33,103 nt of DNA, taken from positions 1 through 33,103 of the forward strand of contig JAGTRW010000044.1 of the NCBI GenBank assembly GCA_018262095.1. Direction: 5' to 3'. The DNA is from Pseudomonadota bacterium. GTDB lineage: Bacteria; Pseudomonadota; Gammaproteobacteria; Burkholderiales; Rhodocyclaceae. This document shows, one piece after another, positions 1 through 7,156 of this stretch (positions are counted from its first letter, which is position 1; each line of letters opens with the position of its first letter). The position numbers and the translations under genes were made by a program. The notes under the pieces were generated by a model. That model was not told the origin of the DNA and made no database searches. It saw only the letters and a program-made list of their open reading frames with translations.

Positions 1-110
1 GCATCTGCGCACTCGCCGCTATCGAGGTTGAACTCGTGCAGCTTGTAGAGCAACGCGCGCCGGCTGATGCCAAGCTCGCTCGCGGTGCGCGAACGGTTGG
101 CGAGATTTGA
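1..110 (-). pseudogene. C-terminal fragment of a Fis-type HTH response regulator (NtrC/sigma-54 activator-like)
   Basis: Read leftwards from about position 110, the minus strand encodes NRSRTASELGISRRALLYKL followed by HEFNL. This is the Fis-type DNA-recognition helix-turn-helix that ends sigma-54-dependent activators of the NtrC family. Only this tail is present. In the same frame a TGA lies just upstream (about 111-116), no start codon fits, and the receiver and AAA+ domains are absent. The frame stays open to position 1, so the natural stop is outside the window. Homology disappears abruptly at about position 100-110, between this fragment and the end of the CobD-like gene. Either a gene was decayed by recombination or the contig end is a chimeric join. 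The HTH identity is clear; its status as a real pseudogene is not. Confidence 0.55.
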
Positions 111-127
111 TGCTCAAGCCGTGGTAA

Positions 128-1066
128 TCAGGCCCCGATCAGACTGGCCAGCCCCAACAGCAACAGCAACAGCAACCAGAGCAACAAGGCACGCCAGACC
201 AAGCCGACCGCGCTCTGCATGAAATCGACATCGGCTTCGTCGCCGGTCCCCATCTCGGCGCGATCGGCAATCTCGCCGGCCTCGACCAACGGCATTCCCA
301 GGCGGACCCCGAGCGCCCCGGCGCCGCTCGCCAGAACAATGCCGATGCCGCTGCCCAGGTGGCTATCGGGCCATTTGTCGGCCTGCGTACGCCAACAGTA
401 AACGGCATCCTCGAAATTGCCGACGATGGCGAAACCTGCGGCCGTCAGACGCAGCGGCAACCAGTCGATCAGCGCAAAAGCCTGTTGCGAGAAGCGCCCG
501 AAACTGCCGTCATCATCGTCGCTGCGCCGCCCCCATTGGTCGGCAAGAAATGCCGCGACGCGATAAAGGACGGCGCCACACGGTCCCGGCAGCAGCACGA
601 AACAGACCAGTACGCCAAACACGTGGCGATGCGCTGCGCTGAGCGCTTCTTCGATCGCCAGCCGGGCAATCTCCGACGACGAAAGTTGATCGGCCGGGCG
701 CCCGCGCCACTCGCCGAGCAGCTTGCGCGCATGCGGCAAATCGTCCATGCGCAGCGCCAGTTGGATATCGGTGTAATAGTGGCTGAACTGCCGAAACCCC
801 ATCGTCAGATAGAGAATCACGACGGTCCATAGCCAGGCCAGCAAGGGATTGACGGCATAGAGCGCGGCATCAACGCCGCCGGCCACCAGCACCAGCCCGC
901 CGACGGCGACCAGCCAGGCAATCAGGCCGTGAGCCGCTTCGCCGGCGTTGAACAGGCCTTCAAGAAAGCGCGCGAGCCGAGTCAACGGTTGGTGCACGAC
1001 CAGGCGGTAAGGCAAGGGCCGAATCTGCTCAATCAGCAGAACGGCGATCAGGGAAAAAAGGGCCAT
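128..1066 (-). CDS. CobD/CbiB-family integral membrane protein
   Basis: This polytopic inner-membrane protein has the pattern of the CobD/CbiB (adenosylcobinamide-phosphate synthase-like) family, also related to AmpE. It has an N-terminal hydrophobic helix followed by EQIRPL, a central HYYTDIQLAL-type stretch, an E-rich helix (IARLAIEEAL), then hydrophobic segments and a Leu-rich C-terminal helix. The gene sits next to a CoA-type Nudix gene and no other cobalamin genes are in view, so a role in cobamide synthesis is not assured. I chose the ATG at 1066 because the family normally begins with this hydrophobic helix. A TTG at 1120 would add 18 residues that look non-native. Neither start has a good ribosome-binding site. 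Family assignment is fairly sure; the exact reaction is not. Confidence 0.72.
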   Translation of the reverse strand: MALFSLIAVLLIEQIRPLPYRLVVHQPLTRLARFLEGLFNAGEAAHGLIAWLVAVGGLVLVAGGVDAALYAVNPLLAWLWTVVILYLTMGFRQFSHYYTDIQLALRMDDLPHARKLLGEWRGRPADQLSSSEIARLAIEEALSAAHRHVFGVLVCFVLLPGPCGAVLYRVAAFLADQWGRRSDDDDGSFGRFSQQAFALIDWLPLRLTAAGFAIVGNFEDAVYCWRTQADKWPDSHLGSGIGIVLASGAGALGVRLGMPLVEAGEIADRAEMGTGDEADVDFMQSAVGLVWRALLLWLLLLLLLGLASLIGA

Positions 1067-1172
1067 GGCAAAAGTGTGAAGGGATGGCACGAGAAGATCG
1101 GCGCCCGCCCAATGTCTCAAAAAACCAAGATACCATAATTCCTGAGCCGTCGGCCGATCGCCACGCGGACGA

Positions 1173-1805
1173 TCAAACCGCCAGCGCCCGCGAGAGCGTC
1201 ACGATGATCCCGGCCGTGGCGCCCCAGATGAAGTAGTCGCCGTAGGGCATGGCGAAATAGTGGCGCAACTTCCCCCGATAGTGCAATGAATGTTGCTGAT
1301 GATTGGCCGCGTCCATCAGGAAGGAAAACGGCACTTCGAAGATCTCGGCGACCTCGCCAGGCTCCGGGTGCAAATCGAAAGGCGGCTTGACGACCGCCAC
1401 CACCGGCGTCACGCGAAAGCCGGTGCCGGTGCGGTACTCGGGCAAATAGCCAAGAATCTCGACATGCCTCGCTGACAAACCGATTTCTTCCTGCGCTTCA
1501 CGCAAGGCGGTTGCCGCTGGAGAGTCGTCCTCGGGCTCGACTCGCCCACCGGGAAAGCTGATCTGCCCCGGGTGATCCTTGAGGTGCGCAGTGCGTTGCG
1601 TGAGCAGCACCGACGGCCCGCCCTGGCGCAGGACGATCGGAAAGAGCACCGAAGCCGGCGTCAGTTCCTCGTCGCCGACCCCATCCTCGAGCACAAAAAC
1701 GCTGCGCGAAGGACATGGCTGCAGCACCGAGCGCAGCCGATCAAGATCGATCCCCTGCGGTTTTCCTGGCGCGCCGTTCACCGGATCAGTTGCTCGCTTC
1801 CTCAT
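1173..1805 (-). CDS. nudL: CoA pyrophosphatase, Nudix family (NudL/YeaB type)
   Basis: This 210-residue Nudix hydrolase is predicted to cleave coenzyme A and its derivatives to 3'-phospho-AMP and phosphopantetheine. The CoA-subfamily signature (LLTQR...HPGQISFPGG, residues about 67-87) runs straight into the Nudix box, with GG at 86-87, E90, and REAQEEIG at 102-109 supplying the metal-binding glutamates. The start codon lies inside the 3' end of the upstream 85-residue gene (20-base overlap), so the two are probably translationally coupled. The CobD-like gene follows on the same strand. No strong Shine-Dalgarno is visible before this ATG, which fits coupling. Subfamily assignment is confident because both the UPF0035-type motif and the Nudix box are intact. 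Confidence 0.88.
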   Translation of the reverse strand: MRKRATDPVNGAPGKPQGIDLDRLRSVLQPCPSRSVFVLEDGVGDEELTPASVLFPIVLRQGGPSVLLTQRTAHLKDHPGQISFPGGRVEPEDDSPAATALREAQEEIGLSARHVEILGYLPEYRTGTGFRVTPVVAVVKPPFDLHPEPGEVAEIFEVPFSFLMDAANHQQHSLHYRGKLRHYFAMPYGDYFIWGATAGIIVTLSRALAV

Positions 1806-2043
1806 CTTCTATTTCGGCGCGCACTGCGTTGAGGGCATCCTGCAAGGTTTCTTCGGACAGCGCATTGATCGACGTAGCAACCAGATCGGCAGACTCCACG
1901 GCGCCAACCGGCAGGTGCTTGCTGTCCAGACAGGCGATCAGAGCCGCGGTCGAACCGACGACGCGCAGCAAGGTCTGCCGCTCGGTCATCAACAATTCGA
2001 GTTCGCGGCGCAACATGATTATTTCCTGGTCGCGATCGGGCAT
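1786..2043 (-). CDS. small conserved acidic protein, unknown function
   Basis: This 85-residue cytosolic protein has no signal peptide or membrane segment. It is strongly helical in appearance: an N-terminal stretch rich in E, L and R (IIMLRRELELLMTERQTLL) could form a short coiled coil, and the tail is acidic (EIEDEEASN). It has a good ribosome-binding site (AGGAG a few bases before the ATG at 2043). It lies 9 bases after the aspartic protease gene and overlaps the Nudix gene by 20 bases, so it sits in the middle of a minus-strand operon. I do not recognise a functional family. The good start signals and tight operon packing argue that it is a real gene. Confidence 0.65.
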   Translation of the reverse strand: MPDRDQEIIMLRRELELLMTERQTLLRVVGSTAALIACLDSKHLPVGAVESADLVATSINALSEETLQDALNAVRAEIEDEEASN

Positions 2044-2052
2044 TCAATTCTC

Positions 2053-2763
2053 CTAGTAACGTTTCTTCAGCGTCATGGTTTCGCCATTGCGCTGCATTTC
2101 CATACGGTTCAAAAAACTCATCCCGAGCAGTGCGATCGGCATATCCTGTTGATGCACCATGGCGTCAACGTTGTTTAAAAAAATTTCACCGACACGCACG
2201 GTGTCGAGCTTGACGCGTGAAACGACGGCCTGACCATTGGCCGTATTGGTGATTCCCCGCTGCCCGCGACTGGCGTCAATGCCGATCCGGCGCGCATCGC
2301 TGGCGCCCAGAGAGACCAGCGACGCGCCGGTATCGACGAGAAAACGGACGCTGGTTCCATTGATGTTTCCGGTGGCATAAAAATGCCCCGCCGCATCAGC
2401 GGTCAAAACAGCCGTTGCCGGACCGCCCCCCGACGGTTGCACCGCGACGTTCTGACCGACCCGCAATACCCGCTTCTTGCCGTCGACTTCAAGGGTCGCA
2501 GTCTCCCCCTCGATCGCCAGCACTTTCACCCCCTCGTCAGTGCGGGCACCCAGCGCGACGATGCGTGGCGGGCCGCCGTCGATGGTCAGCAAAGCCTTGC
2601 CCGGAAACAGCCCGGCCAGACCGACGTCAGCCCCCTTCGCCGGCGACGTGGCCAGCAATAGGCAGATCAAGGCCGCCGGGGTAAAATCGCTGAAGCGCCG
2701 AAGACCAGCGCCAAAACCAGCGCCTTTGCCCAGCAAGCCTCCGACCATGAAACCTGTTGCCAT
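2053..2763 (-). CDS. periplasmic retropepsin-like aspartic protease (TIGR02281 type)
   Basis: The single-domain aspartic protease motif DTGAS is at residues 144-148, inside FLVDTGASLVSLG, and a second hydrophobic ALLGMSFL segment follows near the C-terminus. This is the layout of bacterial clan AA retropepsin-like proteins, which work as homodimers. A hydrophobic stretch (AALICLLLATSPAKGA, residues 30-45) looks like a signal peptide, so the enzyme is probably periplasmic. Residues about 50-110 form a small beta-rich domain. The annotated ATG (2763) lies within the first codons of the divergent amidotransferase gene and has no clear ribosome-binding site. The ATG at 2748 or a later non-ATG start just before the hydrophobic segment may be the real one. 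The substrate is unknown. Confidence 0.8.
   Translation of the reverse strand: MATGFMVGGLLGKGAGFGAGLRRFSDFTPAALICLLLATSPAKGADVGLAGLFPGKALLTIDGGPPRIVALGARTDEGVKVLAIEGETATLEVDGKKRVLRVGQNVAVQPSGGGPATAVLTADAAGHFYATGNINGTSVRFLVDTGASLVSLGASDARRIGIDASRGQRGITNTANGQAVVSRVKLDTVRVGEIFLNNVDAMVHQQDMPIALLGMSFLNRMEMQRNGETMTLKKRY
2682..2687 (+). promoter_or_regulatory. possible -10 element for the amidotransferase gene
   Basis: TAAAAT in the context ggggTAAAATcgc, 59 bases before the amidotransferase ATG. It is a common betaproteobacterial -10 form. No convincing -35 hexamer is visible 17 bases upstream. The element lies inside the 5' part of the divergent protease gene. Confidence 0.3.
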
Positions 2764-3499
2764 TTTTCGTCACGCCGAAAACGAGGGACCGGGCTATTTT
2801 GCCACATTCCTCGACCAACACTCGATTCCTTGGCAACTGATCGCCATCGACCGCGGTGAAACGGTGCCGACACGGCCCGGCGACTATTCCGGACTTTGCC
2901 TGATGGGCGGGCCGATGAGCGTCAACGATCCGCTGCCCTGGATCGCTAAGTTGTGCGCACTGATCGGCGATGCCGTGCGCCAGAACATCCCGGTGATCGG
3001 TCATTGCCTGGGCGGGCAGCTGATCAGCAAGGCGCTCGGCGGCAACATCACGCGCAGCGCGTACAAGGAAATCGGCTGGGGACGCGTACGCGCCGAAAAC
3101 AACGACAGCGCAGATCGCTGGCTCGGCGATTGGCGGCAAAAAACGGGCGGCCTCGCCGAAGTGTTCCAGTGGCACGGCGAAACGTTCAGCATTCCGCGCG
3201 GCGCGCAACGAATCTTTGGCAATGCGTTCTGCGCCAACCAGATGTTCGCACAGGGCCCTCATCTGGCGATGCAGTGCCATGTCGAAATAAGCGCCGAGAT
3301 GATCGCCGCGTGGTGCGCGGCCTGGCCGGACGAGGTCAAAGGCCTTGACCCGCTGCCGCCGACGGTGCAGACAGCACAGCAAATGTTGGCCGACGCGCCG
3401 CCCCGCCTTGATGCCATGCGCCAACTCGCCGACCAGCTGTACACGGTGTGGATCGGCGGACTGAACAGCGCTTTGCCCCCCGCTGCGCTCAAGGACTGA
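2747..3499 (+). CDS. class I glutamine amidotransferase (GMP synthase-like domain protein)
   Basis: This 250-residue stand-alone GATase1 domain protein has the nucleophile elbow GHCLGGQ with Cys87 and the distal catalytic pair in QCHVEIS (His178, Glu180), so the triad appears intact. An early LMGGPMSVND segment (52-61) matches the oxyanion-strand region of the YLR126C/GMP synthase-like amidotransferase group. No synthase domain is attached. Such stand-alone proteins may deliver ammonia to a partner or act as gamma-glutamyl hydrolases. The start at 2747 is where family similarity begins (KPVAIFRHAENEGPG). The gene is divergent from the protease gene with overlapping 5' ends. The substrate is not predictable from sequence. 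Confidence 0.85.
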   Translation: MKPVAIFRHAENEGPGYFATFLDQHSIPWQLIAIDRGETVPTRPGDYSGLCLMGGPMSVNDPLPWIAKLCALIGDAVRQNIPVIGHCLGGQLISKALGGNITRSAYKEIGWGRVRAENNDSADRWLGDWRQKTGGLAEVFQWHGETFSIPRGAQRIFGNAFCANQMFAQGPHLAMQCHVEISAEMIAAWCAAWPDEVKGLDPLPPTVQTAQQMLADAPPRLDAMRQLADQLYTVWIGGLNSALPPAALKD

Positions 3500-3610
3500 G
3501 CCGCCCGCCGGCTACACGGTGGGCTGGCGGGCTGGCAATACAGCGGCCACGAAACTACCATGGCAAGACCGATTGCACTCTTGTCACGCCTGCCGTTTGC
3601 GGAGGACGCC

Positions 3611-4639
3611 ATGGGAATTCTCGATTGGTTCAAGAACCGTCCTGGTCAATACGATCCCGACCGGGTATCCGACGAATTGATTCAGTGGGCGGTCGACAAG
3701 TCGATTGCCTTGATCAATCCGCGGCTCAAGTTGCTAGCGAATTATCAGCGGCGATTGCAACCGGCGATCGAGACGACCATCGCCTTTCTGCGCGCGCAGG
3801 TCTCGGTGTTGCCTGCCGTCCATTCGCTTTCGGCGAAGACCTGGTCTACCGACCCGGCGTTACGGGCCTTTTTTGCCGCGCCGAGCGATATCCCCGCGCT
3901 GCTCGGCAACTCGGACAATCTGCGCACCCTGTTCGACAAGTTCCCCGAACTTCCCGAAGCGTGCCTGGTTCTCGGCATGGCGTTCAAGGAGCAGCGGACC
4001 TTCGGCATGGCGCTGCAGGGCGAGATGGTGCAACGCGATGTGGCGCAAACCAGCGTGAGCTTCTCGGACCACCGGGCGCGCCTGTGCAGCCATGACGAAT
4101 CGCGATTGCGCCGCATCATCGGCGTCGAGGTTTTCGAATACCTGTTGGCGCACGCCTTGGCTGAGATCGGTGCAGAGCGCGCCGAACGGCGCGAACTGCA
4201 GGAAAATCGTTCGCTGATCCGCGCCCGCCTGAGGTTGCTGCAGCAACACGGACCAGGCCTGGGATCGATGTTTGGCGCCGAGCCTGCGGCGCGCAGCGAG
4301 CAGGACCGGCTGGCCAGCGAACTGCTCGAGAACGAGCGGCAACTCGAATCGATCGGCGGCAACGAGTCCTTGCTCGAGGCGGAATTCGAATGTCTGCGGG
4401 ACGTTCTCGGCAAGCCGCAAGCCTATCTGCACTTCGAGCCGAAGCGCTTGCGGCTCAATACGATGAACGTAATACTCGATCAATCGAGCACCGACCGGGT
4501 CGCCGACGTCGATTTCGCCGTTGCCGAACTGAGCGGGACGCCGCCGATACGGCGCGCCTTCGTGCTGGCGCGCGTTGCGCGTGATGAGCTTCCGCCGCCG
4601 AAAAAAATCGATTTTGCCGACGCGGCACGCTACCTTTGA
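3611..4639 (+). CDS. conserved protein of unknown function (342 residues)
   Basis: This is probably a cytosolic protein beginning MGILDWFKNRPGQYD. The start is fixed by GGAGG five bases before the ATG. An upstream in-frame ATG at 3560 lacks such a site. The protein is mostly charged and helical. Residues about 195-270 contain a long E/R/L-rich stretch (AERAERRELQENRSLIRARL, then SELLENERQLES) that looks like a coiled coil or helical hairpin. The C-terminal 50 residues look beta-rich. There is no signal peptide, membrane segment or recognised catalytic motif. It ends 9 bases from the convergent membrane-protein gene with no visible terminator between them. I do not recognise the family; similar proteins may be restricted to related betaproteobacteria. 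Confidence 0.72.
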   Translation: MGILDWFKNRPGQYDPDRVSDELIQWAVDKSIALINPRLKLLANYQRRLQPAIETTIAFLRAQVSVLPAVHSLSAKTWSTDPALRAFFAAPSDIPALLGNSDNLRTLFDKFPELPEACLVLGMAFKEQRTFGMALQGEMVQRDVAQTSVSFSDHRARLCSHDESRLRRIIGVEVFEYLLAHALAEIGAERAERRELQENRSLIRARLRLLQQHGPGLGSMFGAEPAARSEQDRLASELLENERQLESIGGNESLLEAEFECLRDVLGKPQAYLHFEPKRLRLNTMNVILDQSSTDRVADVDFAVAELSGTPPIRRAFVLARVARDELPPPKKIDFADAARYL

Positions 4640-4648
4640 AGCGCTCGT

Positions 4649-5866
4649 CTAGAACAGGACGCCGAACAGCGTTTTGAGCAGTTCTTCCAGGGACATCAGG
4701 GTCAAGGCCAGCGGCACGATCGGCGCCAGGGTGGCGACGACAAGCCGCAGCACGTCGTCCTTTTTGATTGGCGCAAGGTGCATGCTCCTCACCACGTTGT
4801 AACTCCCGGAAAGATCGGCGAGCGACTGGATGTCGCTGCTGCCGACCAGCGCCTCGTCGGCCGGTGCGCCGCCGCGCAGCCATTTGGCATCGAACTCGCG
4901 AACGTAGCGCTCGGCCAAGGTCCCGTACTCGCGCAGTCCCTTGCGCCTGGCCTGCGCGAGCTGGGGCAAAAAGACCAGCAGCGGGCCGAGGACCACGCAC
5001 AGGAGAAAGATCACCATGACGGCGATCTCGACCTTGAACTCGGTCAGCACCGCACCGACGAAGAAGATGCGGTTGGCCAGGTTTCCGGCGAGCAAGGCGC
5101 CGTGCGCCACAGCGAGGATAGTGAAGGCATAGACCTGTTCGGAAAGAAAGCTCAGACCGCCGACCTGATCCGGATGCGTAGCAACCAGGCTCAGGTCGAT
5201 GCGCGACACCAGCCACAGAAAGCGCGCCCAGACGAACAAGCGAAAATACCAGCGGCACAGCAGGAACTGGAAGACCGGCAGGCTCACGTAGCCGTACCAG
5301 AGCCCGGCGAGCGAGAACTTCGCGCCGCCTGCAGACGATGTCGCATACCAAGTCAGCGTATCGAGCGCGACATACTGGCGCCAGACGATCATCACCCCGA
5401 CGCCATAGACGAGAACGATCAGCAAGACCTCGGCGAGCACCGAATTGCGCAGCCGAAAGGCCGACGCGATTGCGGCTTCGAATCGCCCGACGGCGTTTTC
5501 CGGAATCAAATTGCGCTCGCGAAATTGCTGCAGCAGCAGGCGCATGCGCCGGTGCACCACCAGTTCGGCGACGATCAACAGCGGCAAGGCGACCAGGAAA
5601 CGAATGTGGACTTCGATGTCGAGCAGAAACGGCACCACCGCACGCTGCCCCCACGCCGACCCTTCCCAGGTCGACAGCAGCAGCAGCGGCAACCAGGTCA
5701 GCAAGGTGAACACAATGAGGCGTTGACGCACCATCAACAACGCGTCGTCGGACAGGTGAGCGCGGCGCAGAAGCTGGAAAAGCGGTCCGCCCAGAACCAG
5801 AGAAAAGTCAGGCGGATTCTGGAACTGACTCGAACCGACGGTTCGTTGCGGGGTGCTCAATTTCAT
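4649..5866 (-). CDS. polytopic inner-membrane protein of unknown function (405 residues)
   Basis: At least six hydrophobic segments are visible: FTLLTWLPLLLLS, IRFLVALPLLIVAELVV, VLAEVLLIVLVYGVGVMIV, YGYVSLPVFQFLLC, VEIAVMVIFLLCVVLGPLLV and the C-terminal LAPIVPLALTLMSLEEL. A charged loop between the last two (QARRKGLREYGTLAERYVRE) is probably cytoplasmic. The N-terminal 40 residues are soluble. I chose the ATG at 5866 because AGAGG sits six bases before it; an ATG at 5905 would only add an Arg-rich leader. The gene is convergent with the 342-residue gene and lies downstream of ppk2 on the same strand, 208 bases away. No transporter signature or catalytic motif is recognised. Confidence 0.72.
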   Translation of the reverse strand: MKLSTPQRTVGSSQFQNPPDFSLVLGGPLFQLLRRAHLSDDALLMVRQRLIVFTLLTWLPLLLLSTWEGSAWGQRAVVPFLLDIEVHIRFLVALPLLIVAELVVHRRMRLLLQQFRERNLIPENAVGRFEAAIASAFRLRNSVLAEVLLIVLVYGVGVMIVWRQYVALDTLTWYATSSAGGAKFSLAGLWYGYVSLPVFQFLLCRWYFRLFVWARFLWLVSRIDLSLVATHPDQVGGLSFLSEQVYAFTILAVAHGALLAGNLANRIFFVGAVLTEFKVEIAVMVIFLLCVVLGPLLVFLPQLAQARRKGLREYGTLAERYVREFDAKWLRGGAPADEALVGSSDIQSLADLSGSYNVVRSMHLAPIKKDDVLRLVVATLAPIVPLALTLMSLEELLKTLFGVLF

Positions 5867-6074
5867 GGCAGGCCTCTTCGCACGGCAGCGTCGCCTTGGG
5901 CTCACGCGGCGCCGACTGGTCTGTTGAGGAGAGTTTGCTCATTGGCTACTGGTCGTCATGCCGCCCAAGCAGGGAACGGCATTGATCGAGGGATCCAGCC
6001 ACCGGGTTCATTGAAAACGGCCGAAGCGCCGTCGCCAGCAACCCTCCTGGCCGGCGGCGGCGTGTTCCTTGCCC

Positions 6075-6929
6075 TTATTTGGCTTTGCGCTGTTTTTCCG
6101 GACCGACGGCTGATGGCGAGTACTCGGGAATATATTTGAACGGATAATCGACGCCTTTGTAGAGACCGATCTTGCGCTTGGGCAGCTTGACCTTTTCGCT
6201 CGGTACAAGCTCGTAGGGAACGTGCTCCAGCAGATGGCTGATGACGTTGAGGCGGACCCGCTTCTTGTCCTCGGAACGGGCGACGAACCACGGCGCCCAT
6301 GACGAATCGCTGGCGGCGAACATCTCATCGCGCGCCTGCGTATAGTCGTCCCAGCGGGTGAACGATTTGACGTCCATCGGTGACAGCTTCCAGATCTTGC
6401 GCCCGTCGGTGATGCGGTCGCGCAATCGCCGCTCCTGCTCCTGCGGGCTGACCTCGAGCCAGTACTTGAGCAGAATGATTCCCGACTCGACCATCGCGCG
6501 CTCGACGCCGGGTACCGCTGCGAGGAAACCCTTGACCTGTTCGGGCGTGCAGAAACCCATCACTTTCTCGACCCCGGCCCGGTTGTACCAGCTACGGTCG
6601 AAAATCACCACCTCGCCGGCCGCCGGCAGATGACCGATGTAGCGCTGCACGTACATCTGACTCTTCTCGCGCTCGGTCGGCGCCGGCAATGCAACGACGC
6701 GAAACACGCGCGGACTGACGCGCTCGGTGATGGCCTTGATGGTACCGCCCTTGCCCGCGCCGTCACGCCCTTCGAAGACGAGGCAGACCTTGAGCCCCTT
6801 ATGCACCACCCACTGTTGCAGCTTGACGAGTTCGACATGCAGCCGCTTGAGCTCTTTTTCGTAGGCTTTGTTACCGAGCGCTTCCTTGCCTAATCCCGTT
6901 GCCGGAAAATCCTGCTTCTTGCCCGCCAT
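6075..6929 (-). CDS. ppk2: polyphosphate kinase 2 (PPK2 family)
   Basis: This 284-residue enzyme transfers phosphate between polyphosphate and nucleoside di- or monophosphates. The PPK2 Walker A is FEGRDGAGKGGTI (GRDGAGK at 54-60). The Walker B/lid region is VVIFDRSWYNRAGVE with Asp111 and Arg112. The downstream signatures YWLEVSPQEQERRLRDR and WKLSPMD...W are those of single-domain PPK2 proteins. The start at 6929 is backed by AAGGAGG six bases upstream. Single-domain class I enzymes usually make NTP from NDP, but class cannot be settled by eye. Together with the membrane pyrophosphatase at 26683-28743 it points to active phosphoanhydride metabolism. A weak -10-like TATAGT (minus strand, near 7004-7009) lies about 75 bases upstream. 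Confidence 0.93.
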   Translation of the reverse strand: MAGKKQDFPATGLGKEALGNKAYEKELKRLHVELVKLQQWVVHKGLKVCLVFEGRDGAGKGGTIKAITERVSPRVFRVVALPAPTEREKSQMYVQRYIGHLPAAGEVVIFDRSWYNRAGVEKVMGFCTPEQVKGFLAAVPGVERAMVESGIILLKYWLEVSPQEQERRLRDRITDGRKIWKLSPMDVKSFTRWDDYTQARDEMFAASDSSWAPWFVARSEDKKRVRLNVISHLLEHVPYELVPSEKVKLPKRKIGLYKGVDYPFKYIPEYSPSAVGPEKQRKAK

Positions 6930-7028
6930 GATCGCCTCCTTGAAGTCGAAGAAAAACCCGCTGCCGCCGTCCTCGTTACTGCGCCACTAACCCAAATAAC
7001 ATACTATACCTAGACCTCGCCGTTCGCT

Positions 7029-7046
7029 GCTGCCAAAATAGGCAGC
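7029..7046. promoter_or_regulatory. short palindrome between divergent ppk2 and patatin genes
   Basis: GCTGCC (7029-7034), six bases AAAATA, GGCAGC (7041-7046). The 227-base gap between the two divergent start codons holds this dyad and AT-rich tracts on either side. It could be an operator shared by the two promoters. A terminator is unlikely because both genes start here. Confidence 0.3.
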
Positions 7047-7156
7047 GACAATTCGGCGTGTTGTGACGTTGGCAATTTTGGCCAGACAGTGACTGCTGGG
7101 CCGCAAAGAAATATCCTGATCAATCCGCAAGTTCAGATTCAATGCAATGGGAATCC

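Noticed and set aside
4778-6139. 453-residue open frame opposite the membrane protein gene
   Set aside because: Low-complexity Gln/Arg-rich antisense translation, overlapping a gene with good start signals and clear membrane helices, and running into ppk2.
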